The notes beneath the pieces are model-generated. The model was not told the origin of the DNA. It was given only the letters and a program-made list of their open reading frames with translations, and searched no databases. DNA of 48,169 nt from Gemmatimonadota bacterium (GTDB lineage Bacteria > Gemmatimonadota > Gemmatimonadetes > Gemmatimonadales > GWC2-71-9). Shown here piece after piece: positions 16,075 to 25,562 of the stretch (positions are counted from its first letter, which is position 1; every line of letters starts with the position of its first letter). The position numbers and the translations under genes were made by a program. The DNA lies in the NCBI GenBank assembly GCA_003222135.1, contig QHUM01000052.1, forward strand, positions 69,335 to 117,503, read 5' to 3'.

Positions 16075-17943
16075 TTACTCGATCTCCACCATCCCCTCTT
16101 CCAACCACCGATGCTCGCCGCGCAGCACGTCCTGCGCCACCCGATACGCCGCCACGTCCGTGTTGCGCCACAGGCGCTTGAACTTGACCTCGATGCGCCC
16201 GCGCGCTTGGCGACAGAACAAGTCCGCCAGCGCCACCGCCCGTCTGCCGGCTGCGCTGTCGCGCTGCAGCAGCCACTGGGCGCGCGCGCAGGTCGCGGCC
16301 ATCGCGAACAGCTCGGCCCCCACGTCGACGAGGCGGAACAGTACCGCCTGGCGGTATTCCAGCTGTGGGCCGAAGCGGACCATGGCGTGGAACACGCCGC
16401 GCGCCAGCCGCCGGGCCGTGCGCTCGACGTAGCGCACGTGCGCCGCCAGCGACCCGAACGAGGTGTACTTCGGCCAGAAGCTCCAGCCGAGCCAGCGCGA
16501 CGGGTACCACCAGCCGTAGAACAGGGCTGCGCGCATCAGCCCGCGCAGGCGTTCGCCGAGCGTCTTCCCCGGCATCACCACGTCCCCCGCCACCTGCAGG
16601 TGCTTGTCCACCGCCTCGCGGGCGATGAACAGATGCATGATCTCGCTTGATCCCTCGAAGATCAGGTTGATGCGGAAGTCGCGCATGATGCGCTCGACCG
16701 GCACGGGCTTCTCGCCCCGCGCCCGCAGCGAGTCCGCGGTCTCGTAGCCGCGGCCGCCGCGGATCTGCACCGTCTCGTCGATGATCCGCCAGCCGGCCTC
16801 GGAGTTGTACAGCTTCGCAATCGCCGCTTCGAGCCGGATGTCGTAGCTGCCGCGGTCCGCCATCGCGCCGCACAGCTCCGCCACCGCTTCCATCGCGAAT
16901 GTGTTCGCGGCCATGGCCCCGATCTTCTGCGCGATCGCGTCGTGTTTCCCGATGGCCCGACCCCATTGGACGCGCTCGTTGGCCCACTGCCGGGAGATCT
17001 CGAGGCAGCGCTTGCCGGCCGCCACCGACGAGATGGGGAGCGTGAGGCGACCGGTGTTCAGCGTGGTGAGCGCGAGTTTCAGCCCCTTGCCCTCGCCCCA
17101 CAGGACGTTGTCGTTGGGGACGCGGACGTTGGTGAAGCGGATGACCCCGTTGTAAATCGCCTTGAGGCCCATGAAGTGGCAGCGGTGCACCACGGCGACG
17201 CCGGGCCAGTCGGCCTCGATGATGAACGCGGTGATCTGCCGCTTTTCCTTGCCGTTCACGACCTTGGACGGCGTCCGCGCCATCACCACCATCAGCTCGG
17301 CCTTGGTCCCGTTGGTGCACCACAGCTTCTCGCCGTTCAAGATCCACGCCTGCCCGTCCGGACTCGGCACGGCCAGCGTCTCCATCGCCGCCGGGTCCGA
17401 CCCCACGCCCGGCTCGGTGAGCGCGAACGCCGAGATCGCCCCCTTGGCGAGGCGCGGAAAGTATTTCTTCTTCTGGGCGTCGGAGCCGAACATCTTGAGC
17501 GGCTGCGGCACGCCGATCGACTGGTGCGCGGAGAGCAGTGCCGTCACCGAGCCGTCGACCGACGACACGAGCTCGATCGCCTTCATATACGACAGTTGCG
17601 ACAGGCCGAGCCCGCCGTACTCGCGCGGGATCTTGATGCCGAACGCGCCGAGCGCCCGCAGCCCCTCGATTACCGCGTCGGGGATCTCGCCCTCGCGGTC
17701 GATCTTGTCGGAGTCGACCTGGTCCCGCAGGAATCGCTCCAGCTGCTCCAGGAACGGCTGCGCGCGCCGAACTTCCTCGGGGTCCTGCTCGGGGTACGGA
17801 TCGATCAACGCCATGCGGAGACGCCCGAGGAACAGGTCGCGTACGAAGCTGGGCGCGACCCAGTGCTGCTCGCGCGCCGCTTCGGCGACCTCGCGTGCCT
17901 CGTCGGCGCTGACGCTGCGTGGTGGGGTCGTGACGGTGGTCAT
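16075..17943 (-). CDS. Acyl-CoA dehydrogenase, VLCAD/ACAD9-size
   Basis: A 622-residue FAD enzyme for the first step of fatty-acid beta-oxidation. The acyl-CoA dehydrogenase core (about 60-460) has 'FALTEPGVGSDPAAMET' (FAD/substrate loop), 'NGEKLWCTNGTKAELMVV' and 'QIRGGRGYE'. The probable catalytic base is Glu about 430 in 'NLIFEGSSEIMHLF'. A C-terminal extension of about 160 residues matches the layout of very-long-chain or ACAD9-type enzymes, which associate with membranes; it contains the aromatic 'FYGWWYPSRWLGWSFWP' patch. The upstream partner is the divergent amidohydrolase. No thiolase or hydratase is nearby. Confidence 0.93.
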   Translation of the reverse strand: MTTVTTPPRSVSADEAREVAEAAREQHWVAPSFVRDLFLGRLRMALIDPYPEQDPEEVRRAQPFLEQLERFLRDQVDSDKIDREGEIPDAVIEGLRALGAFGIKIPREYGGLGLSQLSYMKAIELVSSVDGSVTALLSAHQSIGVPQPLKMFGSDAQKKKYFPRLAKGAISAFALTEPGVGSDPAAMETLAVPSPDGQAWILNGEKLWCTNGTKAELMVVMARTPSKVVNGKEKRQITAFIIEADWPGVAVVHRCHFMGLKAIYNGVIRFTNVRVPNDNVLWGEGKGLKLALTTLNTGRLTLPISSVAAGKRCLEISRQWANERVQWGRAIGKHDAIAQKIGAMAANTFAMEAVAELCGAMADRGSYDIRLEAAIAKLYNSEAGWRIIDETVQIRGGRGYETADSLRARGEKPVPVERIMRDFRINLIFEGSSEIMHLFIAREAVDKHLQVAGDVVMPGKTLGERLRGLMRAALFYGWWYPSRWLGWSFWPKYTSFGSLAAHVRYVERTARRLARGVFHAMVRFGPQLEYRQAVLFRLVDVGAELFAMAATCARAQWLLQRDSAAGRRAVALADLFCRQARGRIEVKFKRLWRNTDVAAYRVAQDVLRGEHRWLEEGMVEIE

Positions 17944-18025
17944 GGCTGCCTCCCAACCTAACTTAAGCGGCTTGACAGCACCCGGGTTAGGGGGAGATTC
18001 GCCTCGCCTTCATCAGGAGATGCCC

Positions 18026-19324
18026 GTGCGCACGCCGCTCGGTCTGACATTGACGGTGGCGCTCACCACGCCGCTGCCGGCGCAAGCGCCGAGGGCCGCC
18101 CCCGTGCCGGCCCCGGTCCTCATCAAAGCGGGACGACTCATCGACGGGCGTTCCGACGCGGCGCAAAGCAACGTCGGCATCGTCGTCGAGGGCGAGCGCA
18201 TCAGGGCAGTCGGACCGCTCGCGCCGGTGCAGGGACAGGCGCGCGGCGCCCGGGTGATCGACCTCTCGCAGTTCACCGTGCTCCCGGGCTTCATCGACAC
18301 GCACACCCATCTGCTGCTCCAGGGCGATCCCACGGCGGAGTCGTACGACCAGCAGCTCTTGTACCAGTCGATCGCGTACCGCGCCATCCTCGGGGCGCGC
18401 AACGCGCGCCTCGCGCTGGAGCACGGCTTCACGGCGCTGCGCGATTTGGAGACCGAAGGCGCGATGTACGCCGACGTGGACATCAAGCGGGCTATCAACA
18501 ACGGGGAGATCCCGGGACCGCGCATCTTCGCGTCCACGCGCGCCATGGCCCCGACCGGGATGTACCCGATCGTGTCGTCCAACTGGGAGCTCGAGCTGCC
18601 GCACGGCGTCGAGCCCGTCGACGGCGTGGACGGCGCCCGCCGGGCGGTGCGCGAGCAGGTGGCGCACGGCGCCGACTGGATCAAATACTACTCCGATCGG
18701 CGTTACTACTTCACGGCTGACAGCGTGCTGCACAGCTGGGTGAACTTCACCGACGAAGAGGCGAAGGCGATCGTCGACGAGGCCCACCGGCTGGGCAGGA
18801 AAGTCGCCGCGCACGCCATCGGCTCGGACGGCATCGCCGCCGCGCTGCGCGCCGGCGTCAACACGATCGAGCACGGCGATGGCATGACGGACTCGCTCGC
18901 GGACGTGCTCGCGGCGCGCGGCGTCTACTGGGTGCCGACGGTCACCGTGGGGCGCTACGTCGCGGGGCCGCGCGGCGGGCCGTGGGGCCCGATGGTTGAG
19001 CACCAGCGCCAGGCGATGGCCCGCGCCCTCAAGCAAGGCGTCAAGATCGTGCTGGGCACGGACGTGGGCGGGTTTCCCTGGACCGAGCTCAATCAGGCGA
19101 AGGAATTCGAATACTACGTGCAATACGGCATGAGCCCGCTCGCGGCCATCAAATCGGGCACGTCGTTGGCCGCCGAGCTGCTGGGCCAGCCGGAGCTGGG
19201 CGCGGTCGCCCCCGGGATGTACGCGGATCTGGTCGCCGTCTCCGCCGACCCGCTCAAGGACATCACCGAGCTCCAGCGTGTGCGCTTCGTGATGAAGGGT
19301 GGCGTCGTTTATCTTTCGCCTTAG
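18026..19324 (+). CDS. Secreted metal-dependent amidohydrolase
   Basis: A protein of about 432 residues with an N-terminal signal peptide (TPLGLTLTVALTTPLPAQA) and an imidazolonepropionase/prolidase-like amidohydrolase barrel. Metal-site blocks are 'GFIDTHTHLL' (HxH), the Lys in 'GADWIKYYSD', 'KVAAHAIGSDG', 'NTIEHGDG' and the Asp in 'VLGTDVGG'. Members commonly hydrolyse cyclic amides or dipeptides, but the substrate cannot be told here. I favour the GTG at 18026, six bases after AGGAG; the ATG at 18020 directly abuts that sequence. Its stop codon overlaps the GTG start of the PIG-L gene, indicating translational coupling. Confidence 0.92.
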   Translation: MRTPLGLTLTVALTTPLPAQAPRAAPVPAPVLIKAGRLIDGRSDAAQSNVGIVVEGERIRAVGPLAPVQGQARGARVIDLSQFTVLPGFIDTHTHLLLQGDPTAESYDQQLLYQSIAYRAILGARNARLALEHGFTALRDLETEGAMYADVDIKRAINNGEIPGPRIFASTRAMAPTGMYPIVSSNWELELPHGVEPVDGVDGARRAVREQVAHGADWIKYYSDRRYYFTADSVLHSWVNFTDEEAKAIVDEAHRLGRKVAAHAIGSDGIAAALRAGVNTIEHGDGMTDSLADVLAARGVYWVPTVTVGRYVAGPRGGPWGPMVEHQRQAMARALKQGVKIVLGTDVGGFPWTELNQAKEFEYYVQYGMSPLAAIKSGTSLAAELLGQPELGAVAPGMYADLVAVSADPLKDITELQRVRFVMKGGVVYLSP

Positions 19325-21807
19325 TGCGGCGCACGCTCGCGGCTAGCCTCGCCCTGGTCATCGGCGCCGCCGGTTCGGCGGCGGGGCAGTTCGCCCCGCC
19401 CGGTACCGGTGGCGTTGCGGCGCTGGCCGGCGCCTTGAAGCAGCTCGGCGCCAACAAGCGCATCCTGATGATCGGGGCCCACCCCGACGACGAATACTCG
19501 GATCTCGTCGCCCTGTTCGCCCGGGGGCTCGGTGCTCAGGTGGCGTACCTGTCGCTCACCCGGGGCGAAGGGGGGCAGAACCTGGTCGGCCCCGAGCTCG
19601 GCCCCGAGCTCGGCGTCATTCGCTCGGAGGAGCTGCTCGCCGCCCGGCGGATCGACGGCGCCCGCCAGTTCTTCGCACGCGCGTACGACTTCGGCTACTC
19701 GAAGACGATCGATGAGACCCTGCGCTTCTGGCCACGCGACTCGCTGCTGCGGGACGTGCTCGACGTAGTGCGGCGGTTTCGACCCCAGATCATCGTGTCC
19801 GTGTTCTCGGGCACGCCGAGCGACGGCCACGGCCACCACCAGCTCGCCGGCGTCCTGGCGCGTCAGGCGTTCGAGATACTGCGCGACTCGAGCTGGGGGC
19901 CGGTAAAGTTGTACCGTTCCCTCTACGTCGATACCGCAGCCGCCACGCTCCGTCTCGACGCGGGGCTGCTCGACCCCGTGGAGGGTCGGTCGTATCACCA
20001 GATTGCGATGGCCGGCCGCAGCCAGCACCGCTCGCAGGACCAGGGGCAGCTCGAGCGGCCCGGGCCAAGCCTCGCTCGGCTGGCGTTTGTCGAGTGGCGG
20101 GACCGGGGACGGGCGGCGGGGGATGGGGGAGGTAGCGGCGTCTTCGCCGGAATCGATACGGTGTTCCCCGGCGCGGCCCACTACGCGATGCTGCTCGACT
20201 CGGCCCGGGCCTTGCTCAACCCCTCTCATCCGGGCGCCATCGTGCCGCTGCTCGCGCGGGCGCTGCGAGAGCTCGGCGACGGCGACGGCGAGCAGCAGGA
20301 CATGCTGCGCGGTGCCCTCGCCGCCGCCGCCGGCGTCGCGGTCGACGGTACCACGGACGATGGCATCGTCACCCCGGGCGAGCGGCTGCAGGTGGAGACG
20401 AGCATCTGGAACGGGGGGGACGCGGCGGTCACGCTCGACGGCGTGGAGGTGAGCGGGCCGACGGGCTGGACCGTCGAGCGCCTCGACCCCACGACCTCCT
20501 CCGTCGCTCCCGGCAGCGTCGCGACGCGCCGCTTCGCGCTCGGCGTGGCGCCCGACGCACCCCGCTCGCAACCCTATTTCCTGCGGCGGCCGCTCGCCGG
20601 CGCGCTGTACGATTGGACCGGGGTCCCCGCCGCCTGGCGCGGGCTACCCTTCGAGCCACCCCCCGTCGACGTCACATTCCGCTTGACGATCGCCGGCGCG
20701 CCCGTCACGCTGCGCCGCGAAGTGGTCTATCGCTACCGCGACCAGGAGATCGGCGAGGTGCGACGTCCGATCTTCGTCACCCAGGCGTTCGACGTGGCCG
20801 TGACGCCCGACTTGGTCGTGTGGCCGATCGATGGCCGGCCGTCGAGCGGTGCCGCGGGCCATTTTACGATCACCGTTACCAACCGGAGCGCCGGATCCGC
20901 CACCGCCCATGTCGTCGTCACGCCCCCGGCGGGGTGGACCGGACCGGCGCCCACCGAGCTGGCCTTTCAGCGAGAGGATGAGGCCAAGAGCCTCACCATC
21001 TCACTGGCGCCGCCGCCCAATCCGCGTCCGGGCATGTTGGCGTTGCACGCCGCCGCCGTCGCCGCCGGCCGCAAGAGCGAGGGCGCGCTCGCGGTCATCG
21101 ATTACCCGCACATCCGGCCGCGCGCGGTCGTGCATCGATCGACCGCGGAGATCCGTGTGGCGCGGATTGCGCTTCCCGCGCTCGCCCGCGTCGGCTACGT
21201 GCGGGGAGCCTCGGACCGCGTTCCCGAGGCGCTGCAGGCGGTGGGCGTGCCGATCGAGCTGCTCGGCCCGGACACGCTCGCGCGCGGCGACCTGTCGCAC
21301 TACGACGCGATCGTGATCGGCAGCCGCGCCTACGAAACCGACCCCGCGCTGGTGGCGAGCAATGGCCGGCTGCTCGATTACACCCGCGCGGGGGGTCTCG
21401 TGATCGTGCAGTACCAGCAATATCCGTTCGTCAGCGGCGGCTTCGCGCCGTACCGGCTTGGCATCGCCCGGCCGCACGATCGTGTGACGGACGAGACGGC
21501 ACCCGTCACGCCGCTCGACCCCGCCAGCCCCGTCTTCCATGTGCCCAACGAAATCGCCCCGGAGGACTGGCAGGGCTGGGTGCAGGAGCGGGGACTCTAC
21601 TTTGCGCACGACTGGGATGCCGCGTACACGCCGCTCCTCGAGACGCACGATGCGGGTGGCCCACCGCTCCAGGGCGGCCTGCTCGTGGCGCCCGTCGGAA
21701 AAGGCACGTACGTGTACACCGGGTTGAGCTTCTTCCGGCAACTCCCCGCGGGCGTCCCCGGCGCGTATCGGCTGTTCGCGAACCTGTTGGCGCTCGGCAA
21801 GAAGTAA
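19324..21807 (+). CDS. PIG-L family deacetylase fused to NEW3-like and DUF4350-like domains, secreted
   Basis: An 827-residue exported protein. A signal peptide occupies about residues 1-21. The PIG-L (LmbE) N-acetylglucosaminyl deacetylase-type domain follows (about 45-290), with AHPDDE at about 52-57 and the second metal motif GHGHHQ around 169-172. The middle (about 490-590) has the NEW3/NPCBM-associated pattern ('FTITVTNRSAGSATAHVVV'). The C-terminus (about 615-827) resembles a DUF4350/glutamine-amidotransferase-like fold ('VGYVRGASDRVPEALQAVG', 'LLDYTRAGGLVIVQYQQYP'). Likely an extracytoplasmic sugar or glycan deacetylase. It begins at GTG overlapping the amidohydrolase stop. Confidence 0.9.
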   Translation: MRRTLAASLALVIGAAGSAAGQFAPPGTGGVAALAGALKQLGANKRILMIGAHPDDEYSDLVALFARGLGAQVAYLSLTRGEGGQNLVGPELGPELGVIRSEELLAARRIDGARQFFARAYDFGYSKTIDETLRFWPRDSLLRDVLDVVRRFRPQIIVSVFSGTPSDGHGHHQLAGVLARQAFEILRDSSWGPVKLYRSLYVDTAAATLRLDAGLLDPVEGRSYHQIAMAGRSQHRSQDQGQLERPGPSLARLAFVEWRDRGRAAGDGGGSGVFAGIDTVFPGAAHYAMLLDSARALLNPSHPGAIVPLLARALRELGDGDGEQQDMLRGALAAAAGVAVDGTTDDGIVTPGERLQVETSIWNGGDAAVTLDGVEVSGPTGWTVERLDPTTSSVAPGSVATRRFALGVAPDAPRSQPYFLRRPLAGALYDWTGVPAAWRGLPFEPPPVDVTFRLTIAGAPVTLRREVVYRYRDQEIGEVRRPIFVTQAFDVAVTPDLVVWPIDGRPSSGAAGHFTITVTNRSAGSATAHVVVTPPAGWTGPAPTELAFQREDEAKSLTISLAPPPNPRPGMLALHAAAVAAGRKSEGALAVIDYPHIRPRAVVHRSTAEIRVARIALPALARVGYVRGASDRVPEALQAVGVPIELLGPDTLARGDLSHYDAIVIGSRAYETDPALVASNGRLLDYTRAGGLVIVQYQQYPFVSGGFAPYRLGIARPHDRVTDETAPVTPLDPASPVFHVPNEIAPEDWQGWVQERGLYFAHDWDAAYTPLLETHDAGGPPLQGGLLVAPVGKGTYVYTGLSFFRQLPAGVPGAYRLFANLLALGKK

Positions 21808-21926
21808 AATGCGGAATGCGGATTGCGGATTGCGGATTGGCCCGCGCGAGCATCGCGCTCGGCGCTTGGCATCAGCGATCGGACCTTCCTCTTCCATTCC
21901 GCAATCCGCAATCCGCAATCCGCAAT
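21808..21926. repeat. GCGGATT-type inverted repeat at the PIG-L / binding-protein junction
   Basis: Left arm 21808-21838 consists of tandem GCGGATT (first unit GCGGAAT). Right arm 21896-21926 is tandem CCGCAAT. The arms pair over about 31 bases with about three mismatches, leaving a loop of about 57 bases. The repeat overlaps the apparent start region of the next gene, so it is transcribed and perhaps translated. Such seven-base tandem palindromes look like mobile or replication-slippage elements, not ordinary coding sequence. Confidence 0.8.
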
Positions 21927-22960
21927 GGCTCGTCACAGTGGCGCTGCTCGGGCTGATCCTGGGCTGCCACAGCGATGGCAGAACGCCGTTAGTGGTTTAC
22001 AGCCCCCACGGTCGCGATCTTCTCACCCTGCTCGAGCGCCGCTTCGAGCTGCTCCACCCCGACGTCGATGTGCGCTGGCTCGACATGGGCTCGCAGGAAG
22101 TCTACGACCGGCTTCGCTCCGAGCGCGCGAACCCGCAGGGGGACGTATGGTTCGGCGGACCGGCGACCATCTTCGCGCGCGCGGCCCACGACTCCCTGCT
22201 CGAGCCGTTCCGGCCGGGCTGGAGCACTGCCATCGGGCCGCACGGGCGCGGCCCGGGGGATCGCTACTTCGCCGCGTACGAGACGCCGGCGGTCATCGTG
22301 TACGCGGAGCAGGCGGTGCAGCCCGAACAGGCGCCGCACGACTGGGACGACCTGCTCGATCCCCGCTGGAAGGGAAAGATCCTGATCCGCGACCCGCTGG
22401 CCTCGGGCACGATGCGCGCCGTGTGGGGAATGATCATCGAGCGCGCCATGAAGCAGACGGGCGATACCGCCGCCGGCTTTCGCTGGCTGCGGCGCTTGGA
22501 TGCGCAGACCAAGGAATACGTGCTGAACGGCCCGCTGCTCGACCAGAAGATCGTGCGGCAAGAAGGACTCGTCACGATCTGGGATCTGCCGGACATTCTG
22601 TTGAACCGCCGCGACGGGTTGCGGCTCGGCTACGTCTTCCCGAGGAGCGGCACGCCGGTGATCGAGGACGCAATCGGCGTCGTGCGGGGCGCCCGCCACC
22701 GCGCGCTGGCACAGGCGTTCGTCGAGTACGTGGGCAGTGTGGAGGCCCAACTGCTCGCCACGCGCGAGGCGTACCGCCTCCCCGCGCGGCTCGACCTCCC
22801 CGTGGACTCACTGCCGCCCTGGGCGCGCGCGGTCCGGCAGGCGATGAAGGTCGCCGACGTGGACTGGGATGTGCTCGCAGAACGGGGCCCGGACTGGATG
22901 CGCTACTGGGACGAGCACGTTCGGGGGAAAGGGGACGGGGCAAAGGGGAAGGGCCCGTGA
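21809..22960 (+). CDS. Iron-type ABC transporter substrate-binding lipoprotein
   Basis: A 383-residue (maximum) extracellular solute-binding protein of the Fe(III)/thiamine/putrescine group. After the lipobox (LGLILGC at about residue 53) the mature part shows the family pattern 'LVVYSPHGRDLLTLLERRF', 'GDVWFGGPATIFARAA', 'DWDDLLDPRWKGKI' and 'DPLASGTMRAVWGMI'. Residues 1 to about 40 are translated from a GCGGATT inverted repeat and do not resemble a signal peptide, so the true start is unclear; the lipoprotein signal itself begins near 'WLVTVALLGLILGC'. The transporter genes follow with four-base overlaps. The ligand may be ferric iron or another small metal or organic ion. Confidence 0.87.
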   Translation: MRNADCGLRIGPREHRARRLASAIGPSSSIPQSAIRNPQWLVTVALLGLILGCHSDGRTPLVVYSPHGRDLLTLLERRFELLHPDVDVRWLDMGSQEVYDRLRSERANPQGDVWFGGPATIFARAAHDSLLEPFRPGWSTAIGPHGRGPGDRYFAAYETPAVIVYAEQAVQPEQAPHDWDDLLDPRWKGKILIRDPLASGTMRAVWGMIIERAMKQTGDTAAGFRWLRRLDAQTKEYVLNGPLLDQKIVRQEGLVTIWDLPDILLNRRDGLRLGYVFPRSGTPVIEDAIGVVRGARHRALAQAFVEYVGSVEAQLLATREAYRLPARLDLPVDSLPPWARAVRQAMKVADVDWDVLAERGPDWMRYWDEHVRGKGDGAKGKGP

Positions 22961-23934
22961 CGGCCTTTGTGTCGCTCGACGGCGTGCGGAAGCAGTGGTC
23001 GCACACGGTGACGATCGGCCCCGTGTCGCTCGAGATCGCGCGCGGTGAGATCGTGGCGCTGCTCGGGCCGTCGGGGAGCGGCAAGACGACCGTGCTGCGC
23101 CTGCTCGCCGGGTTCGAGCTCCCGGACGCGGGACGCCTCGCGATCGAGGGCGAGGACGTGACGGCGCTGCCGCCCGCGCGGCGGCGCTGCGGGATGGTGT
23201 TCCAGCACTACGCGCTGTTCCCGCACCTGGACGTCGGCGATAACGTGGGCTTCGGGCTGGACCGGCTCGACCGGGAGGGCCGCGACCGCAAGATCGCGGC
23301 GTCGCTGGAACTGGTCGACCTCGCCGGGTTCGAGCGGCGCAAGCCGCACGAACTGTCGGGCGGGCAGCAGCAGCGGGTCGCCCTGGCGCGCGCCCTCGCC
23401 CCCGAGCCGCGGGTGCTGTTGCTCGACGAGCCGCTTTCCAACCTCGACCCGAGTCTCCGCGAGCGCACGCGGCGTGAGCTCCACGCGCTGATCAAGCGGG
23501 TGGGGATCACGACCCTGTTCGTGACCCACGAGCAGGAGGAGGCGTTCGACTTGGGCGATCGCGTGGCCGTGCTCAGCCGGGGCCGGCTCGACCAGGTGGG
23601 GACGCCCGACGACCTGTACGAGCGCCCCGCGTCCCTCTTCGTGGCCACCTTCGTCGGTCGGGCGAACGTGCTGCGGGGTGCGACGGCCCGCGCGTTGGGC
23701 GGGAGCGACGGGCGGGTGCTGGTGGTCCGGCCCGAGCAGCTGCGCTTCGCGGACGGCGGACTCCCCGGCCTCGTCCGCGAGCGGCGCTACACCGGCGCCG
23801 CGGCGTTCTACCAGGTCGAGACCGAGCACGGCGACCGGCTCGAGGTGTTGGGCGATCCGGCCGCCGCGCGCATGGGCGACCGCGTGTATCTCCAGGCGGG
23901 AACGGTCATGACGTTCGCGGAGGGGCGCGAGTGA
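22957..23934 (+). CDS. ABC transporter ATP-binding protein (iron/thiamine/polyamine-type importer)
   Basis: A 325-residue ATPase. Walker A is GPSGSGKTT at about 37-45, followed by the Q-loop 'MVFQHYALFPH', signature LSGGQQQRVALARAL from about 133, Walker B 'VLLLDEPLSNLDP', and the H-loop 'FVTHEQEEAFDLGDR'. Residues from about 240 form a TOBE-like regulatory domain ('VRPEQLRFADGG'). This build is typical of Fe(III), thiamine, spermidine and sulfate importers. The GTG start overlaps the binding-protein stop, and the stop overlaps the permease start. Confidence 0.95.
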   Translation: MTAFVSLDGVRKQWSHTVTIGPVSLEIARGEIVALLGPSGSGKTTVLRLLAGFELPDAGRLAIEGEDVTALPPARRRCGMVFQHYALFPHLDVGDNVGFGLDRLDREGRDRKIAASLELVDLAGFERRKPHELSGGQQQRVALARALAPEPRVLLLDEPLSNLDPSLRERTRRELHALIKRVGITTLFVTHEQEEAFDLGDRVAVLSRGRLDQVGTPDDLYERPASLFVATFVGRANVLRGATARALGGSDGRVLVVRPEQLRFADGGLPGLVRERRYTGAAAFYQVETEHGDRLEVLGDPAAARMGDRVYLQAGTVMTFAEGRE

Positions 23935-25562
23935 GTCCGCCGAGTCGCGCGCTCGCGCCGCGGGCGGCGCTCGCGCTACTCCTCGCCTGGCTCGCGCTGT
24001 ACCCGATGCTCGTCGTCGTGGCGGAGGCCGCCAAGAGCGACGCGGTCGGTGCGTTCGTTTCGCGTCCGGGGGAGTGGGGCGCGTTGTGGGCGAGCGTGTG
24101 GATCTCGCTGGCGAGCGTCGCCCTTGCTGCGGCCGTGGGCGTTCCCCTCGCCTTCCTCTTCGAGTGGCTCGAGTTCCCCGGCCGGAAGACGCTGGGCTCG
24201 CTCATCGCGCTGCCGGCGGTGCTGCCGCCGTTCGTGGGAGTGATCGCATTCCTCTTCCTGTATGGGGAGTCCGGGTTCGCGGCGCGGGCGGTACAGGCGG
24301 TCTTGGGACTCGAGCGGGCGCCGTGGCGGCTCCAGGGGGCGAGCGCGATTCTGCTGGTGCACGCCTACTCGATGTACGTGTACTTCTATCTGTTCACGCG
24401 AGCGGGTCTCGCGCAGCTCGATGAGTCGCTGATCGAGGCGGCGCAGGCGCTGGGCGCGGGACGCTGGGAGACCCTCTCCCGTGTGACGCTTCCTCTGTTG
24501 CGGCCCGGGCTCGCCGGCGCCGCGCTGCTCGTCTTCATGACGGCCCTCGGCTCCTTCAGCGCGCCGTACGTATTCGGCGGCGGTTTCCGCGTCATGACGA
24601 CGCAGATCGTGGCGACCAAGCTGAACGGCGAGCTGTCGCTCGCCATGGTCGAGACCGTGGCGCTGGCCCTGGTGGCGGTGGCGGGCCTCGCTGTGCTGCG
24701 CCGCACCGAAGGCGACGACGTGCTCACCGCGCTGGGCAAGGGCACCGCGCGCCGCCGCCGCGCGATCCGCCGCCCGAGCGTGCGTCGACTCGCCACCGCG
24801 GCCGGGTGGCTGCTCACCGTCCTGCTGCTGCTGCCGCATCTCACGCTCGCCGTCGTGTCGCTCGTCCCCTACGGCAGCTGGACGACCGAAGCCGTGCCGC
24901 CGGTGCTGAGTCTCGTGAACTACCAGCGACTGTTCGGCGAGCCGGAGCGACTGCGGCCGTTGGTGAACTCCCTGTGGATGGCGGGGCTGAGCACTCTCGC
25001 GGCGGTGGCTTTGGCGCTCGCCGCCGGAGCGCTCGTCGGCCGGCGGCGACCCGCCCAGCTCCGTGGCCCGATCGAATCGCTCATCGCGCTCCCCTGGGCC
25101 ATTCCGGGCACGGTCTTCGCGGTCGCGCTGGCCGCCACGTTCAGCGTGTACAGCCCGCTCACGTTACGGTGGATCCTTGTGGGAACCGTGGTGCTGCTGC
25201 CCCTCGCCTACCTGGTGCGCAGCCTGCCAGTGACGGGGCGGGCCGTGCTGGCGGCGTACCGACAGCTCGATCCGGCGCTCGAGGAAGCCGCCGCGAGTCT
25301 CGGCGCCGGCCGGTGGGGCGTGTTCCGGCGGGTGACGCTGCCACTCCTAAAGCCCGCGCTCACGGCGGGCGCGAGCCTCGCGTTCGTGGCCGCGCTCGGC
25401 GACTTCGTGACGTCCATCGTGCTCTACACATACGACAACCGCCCGATCTCCATCGAGATCATGTCGAGCCTGCGCGTCTCGGAGCTGGGCGTGGCGGCGG
25501 CGTTCGGCGTGATCCTCATGGTCGTGAGCGCGGTGGTTCTCGGGCTTGGAGCCAGACGATGA
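23931..25562 (+). CDS. ABC transporter permease, double-length (FbpB/ThiP type)
   Basis: A 543-residue permease of about twelve helices made of two homologous halves. Each half carries an EAA loop: 'EAAQALGAGRWETLSRVTLPL' in the first and 'EAAASLGAGRWGVFRRVTLPL' in the second. Fused halves of this kind occur in ferric-iron and thiamine importers, where one gene replaces a permease dimer. The GTG start overlaps the ATPase stop. It belongs with the upstream binding protein and ATPase to one importer. The stop overlaps the MFS start by four bases. Confidence 0.94.
   Translation: MSPPSRALAPRAALALLLAWLALYPMLVVVAEAAKSDAVGAFVSRPGEWGALWASVWISLASVALAAAVGVPLAFLFEWLEFPGRKTLGSLIALPAVLPPFVGVIAFLFLYGESGFAARAVQAVLGLERAPWRLQGASAILLVHAYSMYVYFYLFTRAGLAQLDESLIEAAQALGAGRWETLSRVTLPLLRPGLAGAALLVFMTALGSFSAPYVFGGGFRVMTTQIVATKLNGELSLAMVETVALALVAVAGLAVLRRTEGDDVLTALGKGTARRRRAIRRPSVRRLATAAGWLLTVLLLLPHLTLAVVSLVPYGSWTTEAVPPVLSLVNYQRLFGEPERLRPLVNSLWMAGLSTLAAVALALAAGALVGRRRPAQLRGPIESLIALPWAIPGTVFAVALAATFSVYSPLTLRWILVGTVVLLPLAYLVRSLPVTGRAVLAAYRQLDPALEEAAASLGAGRWGVFRRVTLPLLKPALTAGASLAFVAALGDFVTSIVLYTYDNRPISIEIMSSLRVSELGVAAAFGVILMVVSAVVLGLGARR

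Noticed and set aside
15512..17956. An 814-codon minus-strand frame across the PRTase-like and acyl-CoA dehydrogenase genes.
   Set aside because: Shadow of the dehydrogenase in another frame.
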